A stretch of DNA of 64,000 nt from Corynebacterium faecale (lineage in GTDB: Bacteria; Actinomycetota; Actinomycetes; Mycobacteriales; Mycobacteriaceae), in contig NZ_CP047204.1 in NCBI RefSeq assembly GCF_030408735.1, forward strand, positions 2,666,001 through 2,730,000, written 5' to 3'. The notes beneath the pieces are model-generated. The model had not been told where the DNA came from. It searched no databases and saw nothing but the letters and a program-made list of their open reading frames with translations. Below, piece after piece: positions 26,867-36,619 of the stretch. The first letter of the stretch is position 1. Every line of letters starts with the position of its first letter. A program made the position numbers and the translations under genes.

Positions 26867-27979
26867 ATGCCCACCAACATCGGCCTCACCCTCACTGACC
26901 TTCCCACCACCTCCGGCACTGCCGGCACCGTCCTGGTTGCCGGCGATGGCGGACTCATCGGAAGCTACGCGGCAAAGGCCTATCATGCACTGGGATGGGA
27001 CGTTCACGGAGTGAGCCGACGCCCGCTCAATGATGTCCCGTGGACCCACCACAGCGTGGACCTGCTGGATCCGGAGGCTGCAACCACTGGCCTGGCGGAG
27101 CTGAAAGATGTCACCCACCTGGTCTTCGGCGCCTATGTGGAAAAACCCACCGACGTGGAACTCATTGAGGTCAATGACGCACTGCTCCAGAACACCCTTG
27201 ATGCCCTGCGTGCAGCCGGCGCCCCACTTCAGCATGTGACCTTCTACCAGGGTGGCAAAGCCTATGGGCATCACCTCGGATTCTTCAATACACCAGCCAA
27301 GGAGAGCGATCCCCGCCTGATCGCCCCACATTTCTACTACACCCAGGAAGACCTGGTGCGCAGGCTCGCGAAAGAAAGAAACTTCAGCTGGACCGCCCTG
27401 CGCCCGGAAGGTGTCACAGGATATGCCACCGGAAACCCCATGAACCTACTCATGGTCATCGGTGTCTACGCAGCCATCTGCAAGGAACTCGGACTGCCCA
27501 TGCGATTCCCCGGAACCCGCGCTGCCTACGACGTGCTGTACCAGACCACCGATGCTGAACTACTGGCACGGGCCACCATCTGGGCAGGTGCGAATGAATC
27601 AGCACGAGACCAGATTTTCAACATCAATAACGGTGACCAGTTCCGCTGGGCACAACTGTGGCCGCGTTTCGCCGAGCATTTCGGCATGGACTACGCCCCA
27701 CCACAGCAGATGTCGCTCACCGATGCGATGCCTACCCGCAGTGACGTGTGGGAGGCCCTGGTGCAGGCCCATGACCTGGTGGACACCCCGTTCGACGACC
27801 TTGTCGCCTGGCCTGTCGGAGATTTTCTTTTCCATCACGAGGCAGACAACATCACCTCCACCATCAAGGCACGCCAGGCCGGCTTCGCCGATGCCCTGGA
27901 TACAGAGACCCGCCTGCTCGACCTCTTTGATGAACTCATTGAGTTGAAGGTTCTCCCACCCACCCTGTCCGCAGGTTAA
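26867..27979 (+). CDS. PRISE-like SDR family reductase
   Basis: The 370-residue protein is an extended short-chain dehydrogenase. It has the modified dinucleotide motif VAGDGGLIGSYAAKAY (about 27-42), VHGVSRRPL with the NADP-selecting Arg pair, FGAYVEKP, a TFYQGGKAYGHH segment, and HFYYTQEDL, where PRISE enzymes have the catalytic Tyr/Lys-variant pair. PRISE (progesterone-5-beta-reductase/iridoid synthase-like) enzymes reduce activated C=C bonds. The true substrate in corynebacteria is unknown. AGGAG lies seven bases before the ATG. Control by the palindrome over its -35 box suggests induction by an electrophile or aromatic compound, which is inference. Confidence 0.8.
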   Translation: MPTNIGLTLTDLPTTSGTAGTVLVAGDGGLIGSYAAKAYHALGWDVHGVSRRPLNDVPWTHHSVDLLDPEAATTGLAELKDVTHLVFGAYVEKPTDVELIEVNDALLQNTLDALRAAGAPLQHVTFYQGGKAYGHHLGFFNTPAKESDPRLIAPHFYYTQEDLVRRLAKERNFSWTALRPEGVTGYATGNPMNLLMVIGVYAAICKELGLPMRFPGTRAAYDVLYQTTDAELLARATIWAGANESARDQIFNINNGDQFRWAQLWPRFAEHFGMDYAPPQQMSLTDAMPTRSDVWEALVQAHDLVDTPFDDLVAWPVGDFLFHHEADNITSTIKARQAGFADALDTETRLLDLFDELIELKVLPPTLSAG

Positions 27980-28036
27980 AGACTGCTCCTCAGCTCAATC
28001 CGCTTATGGAGAACCCTGGGGTCACCCCGGGAGCCT

Positions 28037-28531
28037 ATGCTGGGCCGCATGACCCCCCATCTGTTGCTTAGAAAGGCAACCCCGCTGGGCGCAGTCGCCC
28101 TGCTATTGGGCGCCTGCTCCACCATCCCCGCGGATGCAGAAGGAACATTCTCCCGCGCGGAGAACGGAACCCTGGTGGTCGGTGTGTCCGAGCACCATCC
28201 CTGGACCGTTATCTCCGATGAGGGAGACATCTCCGGCTCGGAGGTTGACCTCATCGTGGGATTCGCGGACAGCATCAATGCCCAGATCGAGTGGCAGCAG
28301 GGCCCCGAATCCATCCTGGCTGAGCGGATCAAGGAGGGTGAGGTGGACGTGATCATCGGCGGTCTCACCGATTCCTCCCCCTGGTCCTCTCATATGGCCC
28401 TCACCCGCCCCTACGCAGAGGTGGATGGGGAGAAGATGGTCATGGGTGCCCGGTTGGGTGAGAACCAGTTCCTGGTGGAGCTGGAACGCCACCTGGCTGA
28501 AGATGCCGGGGAATCTGGCGAGACACCGTGA
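28037..28531 (+). CDS. Short lipoprotein with periplasmic binding-protein (SBP_bac_3) fold
   Basis: The 164-residue product has a lipoprotein signal (ALLLGAC). It then has the opening of family 3 solute-binding proteins: GTLVVGVSEHHPW, GSEVDLIVGFADSINAQIEW and LAERIKEGEVDVIIGGLTDS. Normal family members are 220-260 residues; this one stops after the first lobe and a short acidic tail, so it is either a minimal sensor or a truncated form. It overlaps the CDF transporter start (GTGA), so the two are translated together. An ATG at 28049 is an equally possible start. It may capture or sense a ligand for the transporter. Confidence 0.7.
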   Translation: MLGRMTPHLLLRKATPLGAVALLLGACSTIPADAEGTFSRAENGTLVVGVSEHHPWTVISDEGDISGSEVDLIVGFADSINAQIEWQQGPESILAERIKEGEVDVIIGGLTDSSPWSSHMALTRPYAEVDGEKMVMGARLGENQFLVELERHLAEDAGESGETP

Positions 28532-29460
28532 AAGCCCACCAAAACCCCGGATTCGGCTCCGGTGTTGAAAGACTTCCCCACCCCCAGCAGGCCACACTGC
28601 GTAAAGCGATCCGCTATGAGTGGATCACCATCGGCACTCTCATCATCACCATCATCCTGGTGGGATTGGTGGCGGGGCAGTCCCAGGCCATGAAGAGTGC
28701 CTGGTCCGAGGACATCATTTCCCTGATCCCTCCGATCGCCTTCCTGGTGGCCACCCGCATCATCAGGCAGGCCCCCAACCGCGATCACCCTTATGGACCG
28801 CACCGGTCCATCGCCGTCGCCCATCTGGTGGCGGGCATGTCTCTCTTCGCCATGGGATGTTTCCTGGTCTACGAGTCCGTCCCGGCTCTGCTGTCAGGTG
28901 AGAAACCGCCGATTGGCATGATGGTGTTGTTCGGAGTCGACTTCTGGGCGGGCTGGCTGATGATCAGCGTCATGGCACTGACCTCGATCCCGTCGGTGAT
29001 CCTCGGCCATATTAAGATTGCGCTGGCAAGGGATCTCCATGACAAGGTTCTCTATGCTGATGCTGATATGGCCAGAGCGGACTGGGGAACAGCTCTGGCC
29101 ACCATCGTCGGTGTGCTCGGCATCGGCGTGGGCCTGTGGTGGGCGGATGCCGTCGCTGCACTGGTGTTTTCCTTATCCATCCTGAAAGACGGGGTCTCCA
29201 ATATCAGAGGATCGATCTCCGGCCTGAGCGATGCCCGCGCCACCATCTATGACAACAGCCGGCCACATCCGCTGACCGATGAGGTGGAGGAGGTGGTTCA
29301 ACAGGTGGACTGGGTGGAGGTCGCCCGTGCCCGGGTACGCGATCAGGGTCATGTATTCCACACAGAGATGTTCGTGGTGCCGGTGGCCGGGCATCAGATC
29401 ACCCTGGAGGAACTGACGGATATCAGGCACCTCATCATGGATCTGGATTGGAAACTATAG
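28528..29460 (+). CDS. Cation diffusion facilitator (CDF) family transporter
   Basis: The 310-residue protein has six helices with CDF landmarks: RDHPYGPHRSIAVAHL (the metal-gate HPYG(P)HR region), FGVDFWAGWLM, and LHDKVLYADADMARADWGTALATI, where CDF proteins hold the (H/D)xxxD metal site. A C-terminal cytoplasmic domain (from ~200) includes VRDQGHVFHTEMFVVP. CDFs export Zn, Mn, Fe or related divalent ions by proton antiport; the exact metal cannot be read. The start is GTG, overlapping the lipoprotein gene by four bases. The gene is convergent with the VanW gene. Confidence 0.82.
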   Translation: MKAHQNPGFGSGVERLPHPQQATLRKAIRYEWITIGTLIITIILVGLVAGQSQAMKSAWSEDIISLIPPIAFLVATRIIRQAPNRDHPYGPHRSIAVAHLVAGMSLFAMGCFLVYESVPALLSGEKPPIGMMVLFGVDFWAGWLMISVMALTSIPSVILGHIKIALARDLHDKVLYADADMARADWGTALATIVGVLGIGVGLWWADAVAALVFSLSILKDGVSNIRGSISGLSDARATIYDNSRPHPLTDEVEEVVQQVDWVEVARARVRDQGHVFHTEMFVVPVAGHQITLEELTDIRHLIMDLDWKL

Positions 29461-29519
29461 GATGTGGTTGTGGTGCCGGTCAGCGATCTCGACCCACATC
29501 AGGTGCCCGGATAGTTCCG

Positions 29520-31220
29520 CTAGCCGCAGATCACATTCGGCTGGGGATCGTAGACCGTGGTGGTGGTCTCCCTGGTGATCTCATTTCCGGCGAGGTCGCT
29601 GATGATGCGGGTGTCCGAGGTGGTGAAACCCGGAGCACCGGAGGAGGGGATGCATTCACCACCGGAGACACGGACCGTATTGGGCTGGGTGGGGGCCCAG
29701 CGACCATTGTTGACCGAACGAACGGAGGTGGTATCCACCCCGAGGATGCGGACGGTGATGCTGTCCGAGCCCATCGACGTATCGATCATCACCGGATACG
29801 GGGTGTTGTTGCGGAACTGCAGATCAATCGCGCCGTCGAAGATGGTGGCCTCACGTCCCGCGGGGTAGCGCGAGATGTAATAACTGTGCGGGGTGTGGGT
29901 GATGTTCTCCAGACCGGCGAAATAATAAGCGTTGTACAAGGTGGTGGCGAACTGGCTGATTCCACCGCCGACCGCGGTGCCGGAGCGACCGTTGATGATG
30001 ATGCCGGAATCCACGAACCCCTGCGCGGAACCACGTGGGCCGGTGTGCCCGTTCAGGGAAAAGGTTTCACCAGGGGACACCACCGCACCGTTGACCATCT
30101 GCGCGGTCAGGCGGATATTCGTGCCGGAGGCGGCGGAGAATCCGGTGGTGGTGAATTCACCCACGACCTCATTGAAGGTGGCTGCCTGGGCATCCGCTGA
30201 GGTGAAGGTGGCAGGGGTGTCCTCATAGACAGCATCCACCTCACGTGGCCCGTCACCGACCAGACCAGCCTCCAGATCCGCAAGTGTCTGCTCCCAGTCG
30301 ATCTCATGACCGTCGATCTCCGGGGTGATCACGCGGGAGCCCCCGGAGAAACTGATCCGGGCGTTGGTGGGTTCGCTTTCCGTTTCAGCCAACTGACCGG
30401 AGAGGATTTCCTCGGATAGTTCGCGGTTCACCACGACCTGAATATCTCCGTCGATCTCCGGGAAGGTGACGATCTCCCCCATGCGCTCTACGGGAAGTGT
30501 CCCCTCCACTCCGTCATCGCCGCGCACAACATAGGGGGCGGAGACCGCCTCGGCGGCAGGGCCGTTGACAAGCTCCTCGATGCGGTCCTGACTGATGGCG
30601 GGTGGCACCACATCCGTGTCCACCTCAACTCCCTCAGGGTCGAGCCAGAACTCGGTGATTTCTGTCTCCAGGACTGCCCGGTCAACGGACTGTCCCTCCA
30701 GAGAAGGATTGGAGACGACAGTGCCGTTATCGATAGAGACATCACCTACGACAGGCTCCCGGTAGAGCTCCCCGACCAGACGATCCAGGGTGGGGCCGAA
30801 TAGTGCTGGATCAACGATGCTCACGATCGGGGCTTCCGTCTCCGTGAACAATCCCATGACTCGGTTGATCGGGTTCCATGACTGCTCCGGCACGCCGGCG
30901 GCTGTACCCTCCCAATCGATGCCCAGGCCGGAGACCGCGGGATCAAACTCGGCGGTGGCCTCATCGGCGATCACGGTGACGGGTTTGGTGTAGGCCTCAT
31001 GCAGCTCGGATTCGAGGGTGCTCCTGGCTTCCTCATTGGTCATGTTGGAGATATTCACTCCACCGACGGTGGTTCCACGGGGGATGCGGTCCTTGGACAG
31101 CATCACATCAGCTGCGTAGATCGCAGCGATGATCAACACCAGACCAGCGAGAACACCGACGATGATGCCACTGGCCCGGTTACGCGCTTTACCTGAGGCA
31201 TGCTTACCGGAATCTTTCAC
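29520..31220 (-). CDS. VanW-domain envelope protein
   Basis: The 566-residue protein has a short cytoplasmic start and one N-terminal helix (about 17-43). Two repeated PG_binding_4-like regions follow (about 45-380, with TVGGVNISNMTNEEA...). The VanW domain is about 400-540, recognised by NGAVVSPGETFSLNGHTG, TAVGGGISQFATTLYNAYY and YISRYPAGREATIF. VanW-type proteins lie outside the membrane and contact peptidoglycan; their biochemical role is unknown despite the name linked to vancomycin clusters. The start is GTG with no good Shine-Dalgarno site. It is convergent with the CDF gene and upstream of the LpqI-type gene on the same strand. Confidence 0.87.
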   Translation of the reverse strand: MKDSGKHASGKARNRASGIIVGVLAGLVLIIAAIYAADVMLSKDRIPRGTTVGGVNISNMTNEEARSTLESELHEAYTKPVTVIADEATAEFDPAVSGLGIDWEGTAAGVPEQSWNPINRVMGLFTETEAPIVSIVDPALFGPTLDRLVGELYREPVVGDVSIDNGTVVSNPSLEGQSVDRAVLETEITEFWLDPEGVEVDTDVVPPAISQDRIEELVNGPAAEAVSAPYVVRGDDGVEGTLPVERMGEIVTFPEIDGDIQVVVNRELSEEILSGQLAETESEPTNARISFSGGSRVITPEIDGHEIDWEQTLADLEAGLVGDGPREVDAVYEDTPATFTSADAQAATFNEVVGEFTTTGFSAASGTNIRLTAQMVNGAVVSPGETFSLNGHTGPRGSAQGFVDSGIIINGRSGTAVGGGISQFATTLYNAYYFAGLENITHTPHSYYISRYPAGREATIFDGAIDLQFRNNTPYPVMIDTSMGSDSITVRILGVDTTSVRSVNNGRWAPTQPNTVRVSGGECIPSSGAPGFTTSDTRIISDLAGNEITRETTTTVYDPQPNVICG

Positions 31221-31379
31221 AGACCAAGGCTATCGCCGAGTTACCGTTTTTCCTACTTTAATGCACGAAAAACAGAAAACCTCACGAATCATTGCCCGTG
31301 TGACCCAGTCACTCACTGGGAACATCCTCCCCGACTTTCCCCGGGGTCAAACCAGTAGCACCTACCCAGCAACCGGCAC

Positions 31380-32549
31380 TCAGCGAATATGCTGCAGCTG
31401 CACCCGCAGTGCGGATTCCAGCATCTGTTCCCTGGGGTAATCGCCACTGGTCACCGCGGCATCCACCCGGTCGATGGCGGCACCGAGCGAATGGAAATCG
31501 ATCCACAGCGCCTGATCCGCACCAGCTTTGAGGGAGGTCAGCACCGCATCGGGTGGGCTGAGTGTTGCAGAGATCGCACTCATGCCGGAGAGGTCATCGG
31601 TGTACACCACACCATCAAAAGGCACCCCGCCCGGATAGTCACCGCTGCGGAGCAATTGGTAGGTGGCCGGATCCAGGGTGGAGGGGACACCATCTGCGCC
31701 CAGTCCGGGGACGATCATGTGTCCGACCATCACCGCTCCCCCGGTGTCGGGCAGGACCTTTCCATAAGGGATGAGGTCATAGGTTTTCATTTCTTCCAGA
31801 TGCGGGGTGATCACATCCTGGAGGTGACTGTCACCGCTGGCACGACCGTGACCAGGAAAATGTTTGAACACGGGGATGATGCCGGCGTTCTCCAGTCCGC
31901 GGGCGAAGGCGTCGGCATAGGTGGCGGCGATATCCGGGTTGTCGGAGAAGGATCTGTCACCGACCACGGGCAGCCCCCAGGCATCCACATCCACCACAGG
32001 GGCAAAGTTGACGGTCACACCATGTGCCGCGAGTCCGGTGCCGAGGATCTCGGCGAGGTCCTCCACCTGTTCCGGTGTCATGGTGTGAGCCATCACGCGC
32101 GGTGCGGGGAAATCCCCCAGCAGGTGGCTGGCGCGTTGGACGCGGCCGCCCTCAAAGTCGATGCTGACGGAGAAGTCCCGGCCCACGATCTCGCGCAGTG
32201 CCGCGATATTCCGGCCAGGTTCCGTGAGCAGTGCCTCATCCGTCCAGGAACCGATGAAGATCCCACCAGCACCCTGGTGGAGGGCATCGAGTGCCTGATC
32301 AAAATTTCCCACGCCCACCATCATCAGCGAGGCCACCTGGGCCCGCTGATCTCCGGGGATCTGCTCACGGGCGAGATCCTCCGGGGTGGGAGCGGCGCTG
32401 GTGGTGGGCGCCGGGGGCGCCGCCGAGGACGCCGCAACTGATGCGGGGTCAGTGGTGGACGGCGAGGGGGGCGTCGACAAGCTCTCGTCAGAGCAGCCAA
32501 CCAGAGCGAGGCAGACAAGTAGGGCGGCTGCGCGAGATTGCTTGAACAC
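31380..32549 (-). CDS. lpqI: GH3 beta-N-acetylglucosaminidase lipoprotein (LpqI/NagZ-like)
   Basis: The 389-residue protein starts with a lipoprotein signal (CLALVGC) and a Ser/Pro/Thr-rich linker. A GH3 N-terminal barrel follows with IDFEGGRVQRAS, PVVDVD, the NagZ-type loop KHFPGHGRASGDSH (catalytic His/Asp) and VVYTDDLSGMSAI with the nucleophile Asp. Such enzymes release GlcNAc from muropeptides during wall recycling. Neighbouring aftD and DUF2613 genes repeat the M. tuberculosis lpqI-Rv0236A-aftD order (known from that genome), which supports orthology. The start is GTG 32549, with TATAGT eight bases upstream and no Shine-Dalgarno site, so it is probably leaderless; TTG 32558 is possible. 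Confidence 0.85.
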   Translation of the reverse strand: MFKQSRAAALLVCLALVGCSDESLSTPPSPSTTDPASVAASSAAPPAPTTSAAPTPEDLAREQIPGDQRAQVASLMMVGVGNFDQALDALHQGAGGIFIGSWTDEALLTEPGRNIAALREIVGRDFSVSIDFEGGRVQRASHLLGDFPAPRVMAHTMTPEQVEDLAEILGTGLAAHGVTVNFAPVVDVDAWGLPVVGDRSFSDNPDIAATYADAFARGLENAGIIPVFKHFPGHGRASGDSHLQDVITPHLEEMKTYDLIPYGKVLPDTGGAVMVGHMIVPGLGADGVPSTLDPATYQLLRSGDYPGGVPFDGVVYTDDLSGMSAISATLSPPDAVLTSLKAGADQALWIDFHSLGAAIDRVDAAVTSGDYPREQMLESALRVQLQHIR

Positions 32550-32713
32550 GATTAACAACTATAGAAACACAACCTGAGAATCTCTTAATCGACAGCTGGG
32601 GGACGTCAGCACCAGGCGTCGGCACCCGGCTGCGGGACCCGGCGTCGGCCCGACGCCTCGACGCGTGCGGGCTAAGCTGGGTCACACTGCTACAAGAAGC
32701 GGAAGGGACATCC

Positions 32714-33181
32714 ATGACCGACCAAGCTGATCAGACCATGCTCATCGCCTATGACGGCTCGGAGGAAGCCCGACGTGCGCTGACCTATTCGGCGAAGCTG
32801 CTGCGACCGCGCAAGGTGGAGATCCTCACCGCCTGGGAGCCTCTGCACCGTCAGGCTGCCCGGGCCATCACGCTGACCACACTGGGTTCGGAGAATGATG
32901 ACCCCGCCTATCTGGCGGCGCGTGATACCTGCCGCGAGGGCGTGGATCTCGCCGAATCCCTGGGGCTGCGCGCACGGGCTCACCTGGTGGAATCCGCCAC
33001 CGCCGTCTGGAGCGCCATCGTGGACGCCGCCGTAGAGTTGCGTCCTGATGTGATTGTCACGGGCACGCGTGGGGTCACCGGGTGGAAGTCCCTGTGGCAG
33101 TCCTCCACGGCCGATAATGTTGTCCACCATGCCGGCATTCCGGTTTTTGTGGTTCCACCATTGGCTACCAGGGAAGAATAA
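32714..33181 (+). CDS. Universal stress protein (UspA family)
   Basis: The single Usp domain of 155 residues begins MLIAYDGSEEARRAL and ends with the ATP-binding-type signature VTGTRGVTGWKSLWQSSTADNVVHHAGIPVFVV (G-2x-G-9x-G(S/T)-like, though the spacing is modified). Usp proteins modulate survival under stress; the target is unknown. AAGGGA lies five bases before the ATG. It precedes the DUF2613-aftD pair by about 20 bases and may be co-transcribed with it. Confidence 0.88.
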   Translation: MTDQADQTMLIAYDGSEEARRALTYSAKLLRPRKVEILTAWEPLHRQAARAITLTTLGSENDDPAYLAARDTCREGVDLAESLGLRARAHLVESATAVWSAIVDAAVELRPDVIVTGTRGVTGWKSLWQSSTADNVVHHAGIPVFVVPPLATREE

Positions 33182-33202
33182 CTGGTACTCTCGACACTCG
33201 TC

Positions 33203-33463
33203 ATGGCTTATGAAACCGATTCACTCAACCGTCGCACGCTCGGCCCTGCAATCGCCAGCGCCGCCATCGGCATTGCACTTGGCGCTGTCGCCGTCGCGGG
33301 TGTCTCTATCATCTCCGGGCAGGACAGCGTCCCCGCCACCAATGCGGTGACCGCTGATGATGCTCTCCTGGGCGGTCCTGAATACGGATCCCGCGAATCC
33401 ACCCAGACCGTCGGCGGCCGGGTGGCGCAGGCAGGTCAGCCTGCGCAGTCCGACTCAGACTAA
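33203..33463 (+). CDS. DUF2613 small membrane protein
   Basis: The 86-residue protein has one N-terminal helix (LGPAIASAAIGIALGAVAVAGVSI) and a short extracytoplasmic tail with DDALLGGPEYGSR, a segment typical of DUF2613. In mycobacteria a gene of this family (Rv0236A) accompanies aftD, and the same pairing is seen here with a 27-bp gap. It may assist the arabinosyltransferase; no function has been shown to my knowledge. Confidence 0.82.
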   Translation: MAYETDSLNRRTLGPAIASAAIGIALGAVAVAGVSIISGQDSVPATNAVTADDALLGGPEYGSRESTQTVGGRVAQAGQPAQSDSD

Positions 33464-33490
33464 CCCCACCCCGTGCGGGAGGCTGAACAC

Positions 33491-36400
33491 ATGAACCGGC
33501 CCCTTCCGGCCTCACCTGGCCACTCCCTGCGGCGTCTTGTTTCAGGTGTTCATGTCCCGGTGTGGCTGATTCTGGGGTTGATCGCGTTTCTCCAGCCTCC
33601 CGGGCAGGTGGCCGCCGATACCAAACTTGATCTGGTGCTCAATCCCGCAGGTTTTCTCGGCGGCGCGCTGCACGCCTGGACGGATGATTTCACCCTGGGG
33701 CAGTTGCAGAACCAGGCCTATGGGTACCTCTTCCCCCAGGGTCTCTTCTTCCTTCTCACTGATCCGCTCCCCGATTGGATAGCCCAGCGCCTGTGGTGGT
33801 GGATGGTGCTGGGCATTGGGTTCTCCGGCTTCTACCTGCTGTTATCCAAGCTCAGCGTAGGTTCCATACCGTTACGCGTCATAGCGGCGTTGCTCTATGC
33901 GTTATCGCCGCGCACGCTGACAACACTCACCGCGATCTCATCCGAGACCTGGCCCGCGATGGTGGCACCGTGGATTTGCCTGCCGCTGCTGGATAAACGC
34001 ATCAACGCCCGCAGCATAGCCCTCTCGCTCATCCCGGTGGCGGCCATCGGCGCGGTCAACGCCACCGCCACCCTGGCGGCGTTGGTGCCTGCCGCACTGA
34101 TCATTGCTTATCGACGCCACTGGCTCCACGGCCTGGCGTGGTCAGCTGGCGTGCTGGCGGTCAACGCCTGGTGGATCGGCCCCCTCCTGATACTGGGCCG
34201 CTACGCACCACCCTTCACGGAATTCATTGAGAGCGCAGCGGTCACCACCAACTGGCTCAATCCCGTGGAGATCCTCCGTGGCACCACCAGTTGGACCCCA
34301 TTCGTGGACACCGAACGCCAGGCCGGTTACCTGCTGGTCAACAACCCACTGTTTGTCATGCTCACGGTACTGGTGGCGGCTCTGGGTCTGGCTGGCCTCA
34401 CGCTTATGGAACGCAGGGGATTATGGGCGCTCATGTTGGCGGTTGGGCTGTTGATCCTGGGCGCTACCCAACTGGAGGCGGTGCAGACCTTCCTTGATGG
34501 CCCCGGTGCGGCGCTGCGCAATATCCATAAATTCGACCTGCTGGTCAGGATGCCACTGCTGGTGGGGGTGGCGGCACTGGGTTCATATATCGCGGTGCCA
34601 CGTGATCTGATCCCAGGCAGGCGGGAAGCCGTGGGAATTCTTGTCATTCTGGTTGCTGTCGGCTCCATCGCGCCGGCGTGGTCCGGTCGCCTACTCCACC
34701 GCGGCACCTGGGAGGAAATTCCCGCCTACTGGTATGAGGCCACTGAGTTCCTCAACCGGGAGGCAGCCGGAACCCGCACGCTCATCCTGCCCAGCTCACC
34801 CTTCGCCCGTCAGGACTGGGGATGGACACGTGATGAACCAGCCCAACCATTACTTGATGTCCCCTGGGCTGTCCGTGATGCCATCCCACTGGTTCCCCCG
34901 GAGGCGATTCGTGGACTGGACGGCCTGGATTCCCTCGGCCCGGATCTTAACGACGAAGCCCTGAAACGCCTGGGGATCGGGGCGGTGATCGTGAGGCATG
35001 ACCTGGAAGCCGGGCCGGAAACGCGAACGATCCCTGAACTGGGCGGACAGAAAACCACCTTCGGTGAGGTGGATGTGCATCTCCTGGACACTGACCGCAG
35101 CATGTGGCTGGCGGATGCCGAGGTGCCCACCGTGGCCGGCGGTGGTGAGATCCTGTCACTGCTGGATACCGTCAACGGGCATTCCCCACGCAGACTCGTG
35201 GCCGGCGGTGCCGATATCGTCACCGACACTCCCCAACTGGTGGGCACCAACTACGGCGATGGGCAGTCCTCTGCCGCCTTGGCGGATCTCTCAGAGACAG
35301 AGGTGCGGAACCGTATCGTAGATTACCCCTCCACCGGGCCCATGACGCAGGTGGCCACAGAGGGTTCCATAAGCGTGTCGTCCTCCGCATCTGATGCCAC
35401 CAGTTTCGGCGGATCGAATCCAGCTCGCTCACCAAACGCCCTGGTTGATGGCCGAACCACCACAGCCTGGTACCCCACACCGGGTGATGTGGAGCCCTGG
35501 ATGAAGATCTCAGGCTCCGGAACCACTCTTGATGTCATGCCGACCGATAACGTCACCGTGACGGTGACTTCCGGTGGTTCGGTGACCGTCCGCGAATTGA
35601 CCAAGGGCGAGTGGACCACTTTTACTCTGCCTGAACCTGACGCACGGATTGATCTGGACCGATATGCCGGCATCGCCGAGATCAGCATGGAAGGACTCTC
35701 CCGGACGATCACGGTCCCCGACACCTCACCCGATGTACAGCAGTTCATCTTCCAACGACTCACGGTGCCCACACCCCACCTGGACCGCGCCTTCACCGCA
35801 CCCCGGGCTATGACCGTGACGGTTGACGCTGAATCCTGTCGCAATATTGAACTCAATGGCGAACGCGTCGATTGCGGGGTCGTGGAACTTCCCCAGGGGG
35901 ATCACCTCCTGCGCACCAGCTCGGAATGGGTCACGCTCACCGCGATGGCTCCGACCGCAGGAGCCGTCCCCACCGGCCCCATGGTGTCCGCGGCGGATAC
36001 TGACCGTCTGCTTCTCACCTCCCGCGCCTTCAACCCGGGGTCACAGGCGTTCATTCAGGATCAGCGTCTTGTCGCAGAGGAAGTGGATGCAGCCGCACAG
36101 GCATTTGTCATTCCTGCCGGGGTGTCCGGAGAGGTTTCTTTCCGCTTCGCCGGCGAGCTGCCTTATCGGATCAGTCTATTCACCGGCGCGGGTCTAGCGA
36201 TTCTTGTCATTTCAGGATGCCTGGTGTTTGTCCGCCGTCCCTCTGAGGGAGGCTCCTTTCAGGATCAGGGCGACGCCCCCCTTGCTGCCTTGCTGTTACT
36301 TCCGGTCTTCGGATGGTGGTTGCTTCCCGCTGTGGCTGCCTGGCTCGTCCCCCGTTTCACCCTCATCCCCCGATGGGTTCTTGCATTGGCCCCCATCACC

Positions 36401-36529
36401 ATCGCAGGCCTCTGGTTAGCCCAGGCGCCTTGGCCCGCAGCGGCATACCCAGGAGATTCCGGGGCATTGAGCCTGCTCGCTGCCATTTCGGTGGCGTCCG
36501 TATATCTCCCTCGAAGGTTTCAGAAATAG
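33491..36529 (+). CDS. aftD: Arabinofuranosyltransferase AftD-like (GT-C)
   Basis: The 1012-residue protein begins with a GT-C membrane part of about a dozen helices. It contains the early loop ADTKLDLVLNPAGFL, where the catalytic Asp of GT-C enzymes is expected, and SPRTLTTLTAISSETWPAM. A large extracytoplasmic part (about 400-900) has carbohydrate-binding-like segments including FGGSNPARSPNALVDGR...TAWYP, typical of F5/8-type discoidin domains. Terminal helices follow. It is shorter than the ~1400-residue mycobacterial AftD, as usual in corynebacteria. It is expected to transfer arabinofuranose from decaprenyl-phosphate to arabinan. The start is ATG 33491, with GGAGG eight bases upstream. 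Confidence 0.87.
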   Translation: MNRPLPASPGHSLRRLVSGVHVPVWLILGLIAFLQPPGQVAADTKLDLVLNPAGFLGGALHAWTDDFTLGQLQNQAYGYLFPQGLFFLLTDPLPDWIAQRLWWWMVLGIGFSGFYLLLSKLSVGSIPLRVIAALLYALSPRTLTTLTAISSETWPAMVAPWICLPLLDKRINARSIALSLIPVAAIGAVNATATLAALVPAALIIAYRRHWLHGLAWSAGVLAVNAWWIGPLLILGRYAPPFTEFIESAAVTTNWLNPVEILRGTTSWTPFVDTERQAGYLLVNNPLFVMLTVLVAALGLAGLTLMERRGLWALMLAVGLLILGATQLEAVQTFLDGPGAALRNIHKFDLLVRMPLLVGVAALGSYIAVPRDLIPGRREAVGILVILVAVGSIAPAWSGRLLHRGTWEEIPAYWYEATEFLNREAAGTRTLILPSSPFARQDWGWTRDEPAQPLLDVPWAVRDAIPLVPPEAIRGLDGLDSLGPDLNDEALKRLGIGAVIVRHDLEAGPETRTIPELGGQKTTFGEVDVHLLDTDRSMWLADAEVPTVAGGGEILSLLDTVNGHSPRRLVAGGADIVTDTPQLVGTNYGDGQSSAALADLSETEVRNRIVDYPSTGPMTQVATEGSISVSSSASDATSFGGSNPARSPNALVDGRTTTAWYPTPGDVEPWMKISGSGTTLDVMPTDNVTVTVTSGGSVTVRELTKGEWTTFTLPEPDARIDLDRYAGIAEISMEGLSRTITVPDTSPDVQQFIFQRLTVPTPHLDRAFTAPRAMTVTVDAESCRNIELNGERVDCGVVELPQGDHLLRTSSEWVTLTAMAPTAGAVPTGPMVSAADTDRLLLTSRAFNPGSQAFIQDQRLVAEEVDAAAQAFVIPAGVSGEVSFRFAGELPYRISLFTGAGLAILVISGCLVFVRRPSEGGSFQDQGDAPLAALLLLPVFGWWLLPAVAAWLVPRFTLIPRWVLALAPITIAGLWLAQAPWPAAAYPGDSGALSLLAAISVASVYLPRRFQK

Positions 36530-36534
36530 GCGAT

Positions 36535-36561
36535 GCCCCCGGGAATTTGATTCCCGGGGGC
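36535..36561. terminator. Bidirectional hairpin between aftD and the EamA gene
   Basis: GCCCCCGGGAA pairs perfectly with TTCCCGGGGGC over a five-base loop. It lies 6 bp after the aftD stop and about 60 bp after the stop of the convergent EamA gene. No U-tract follows on either side. Confidence 0.75.
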
Positions 36562-36619
36562 AGTGAGGAGAATTCACTTTCGTGATTCCGCTTCTGGATG
36601 GGAGCGGAAGGTATCAGGG

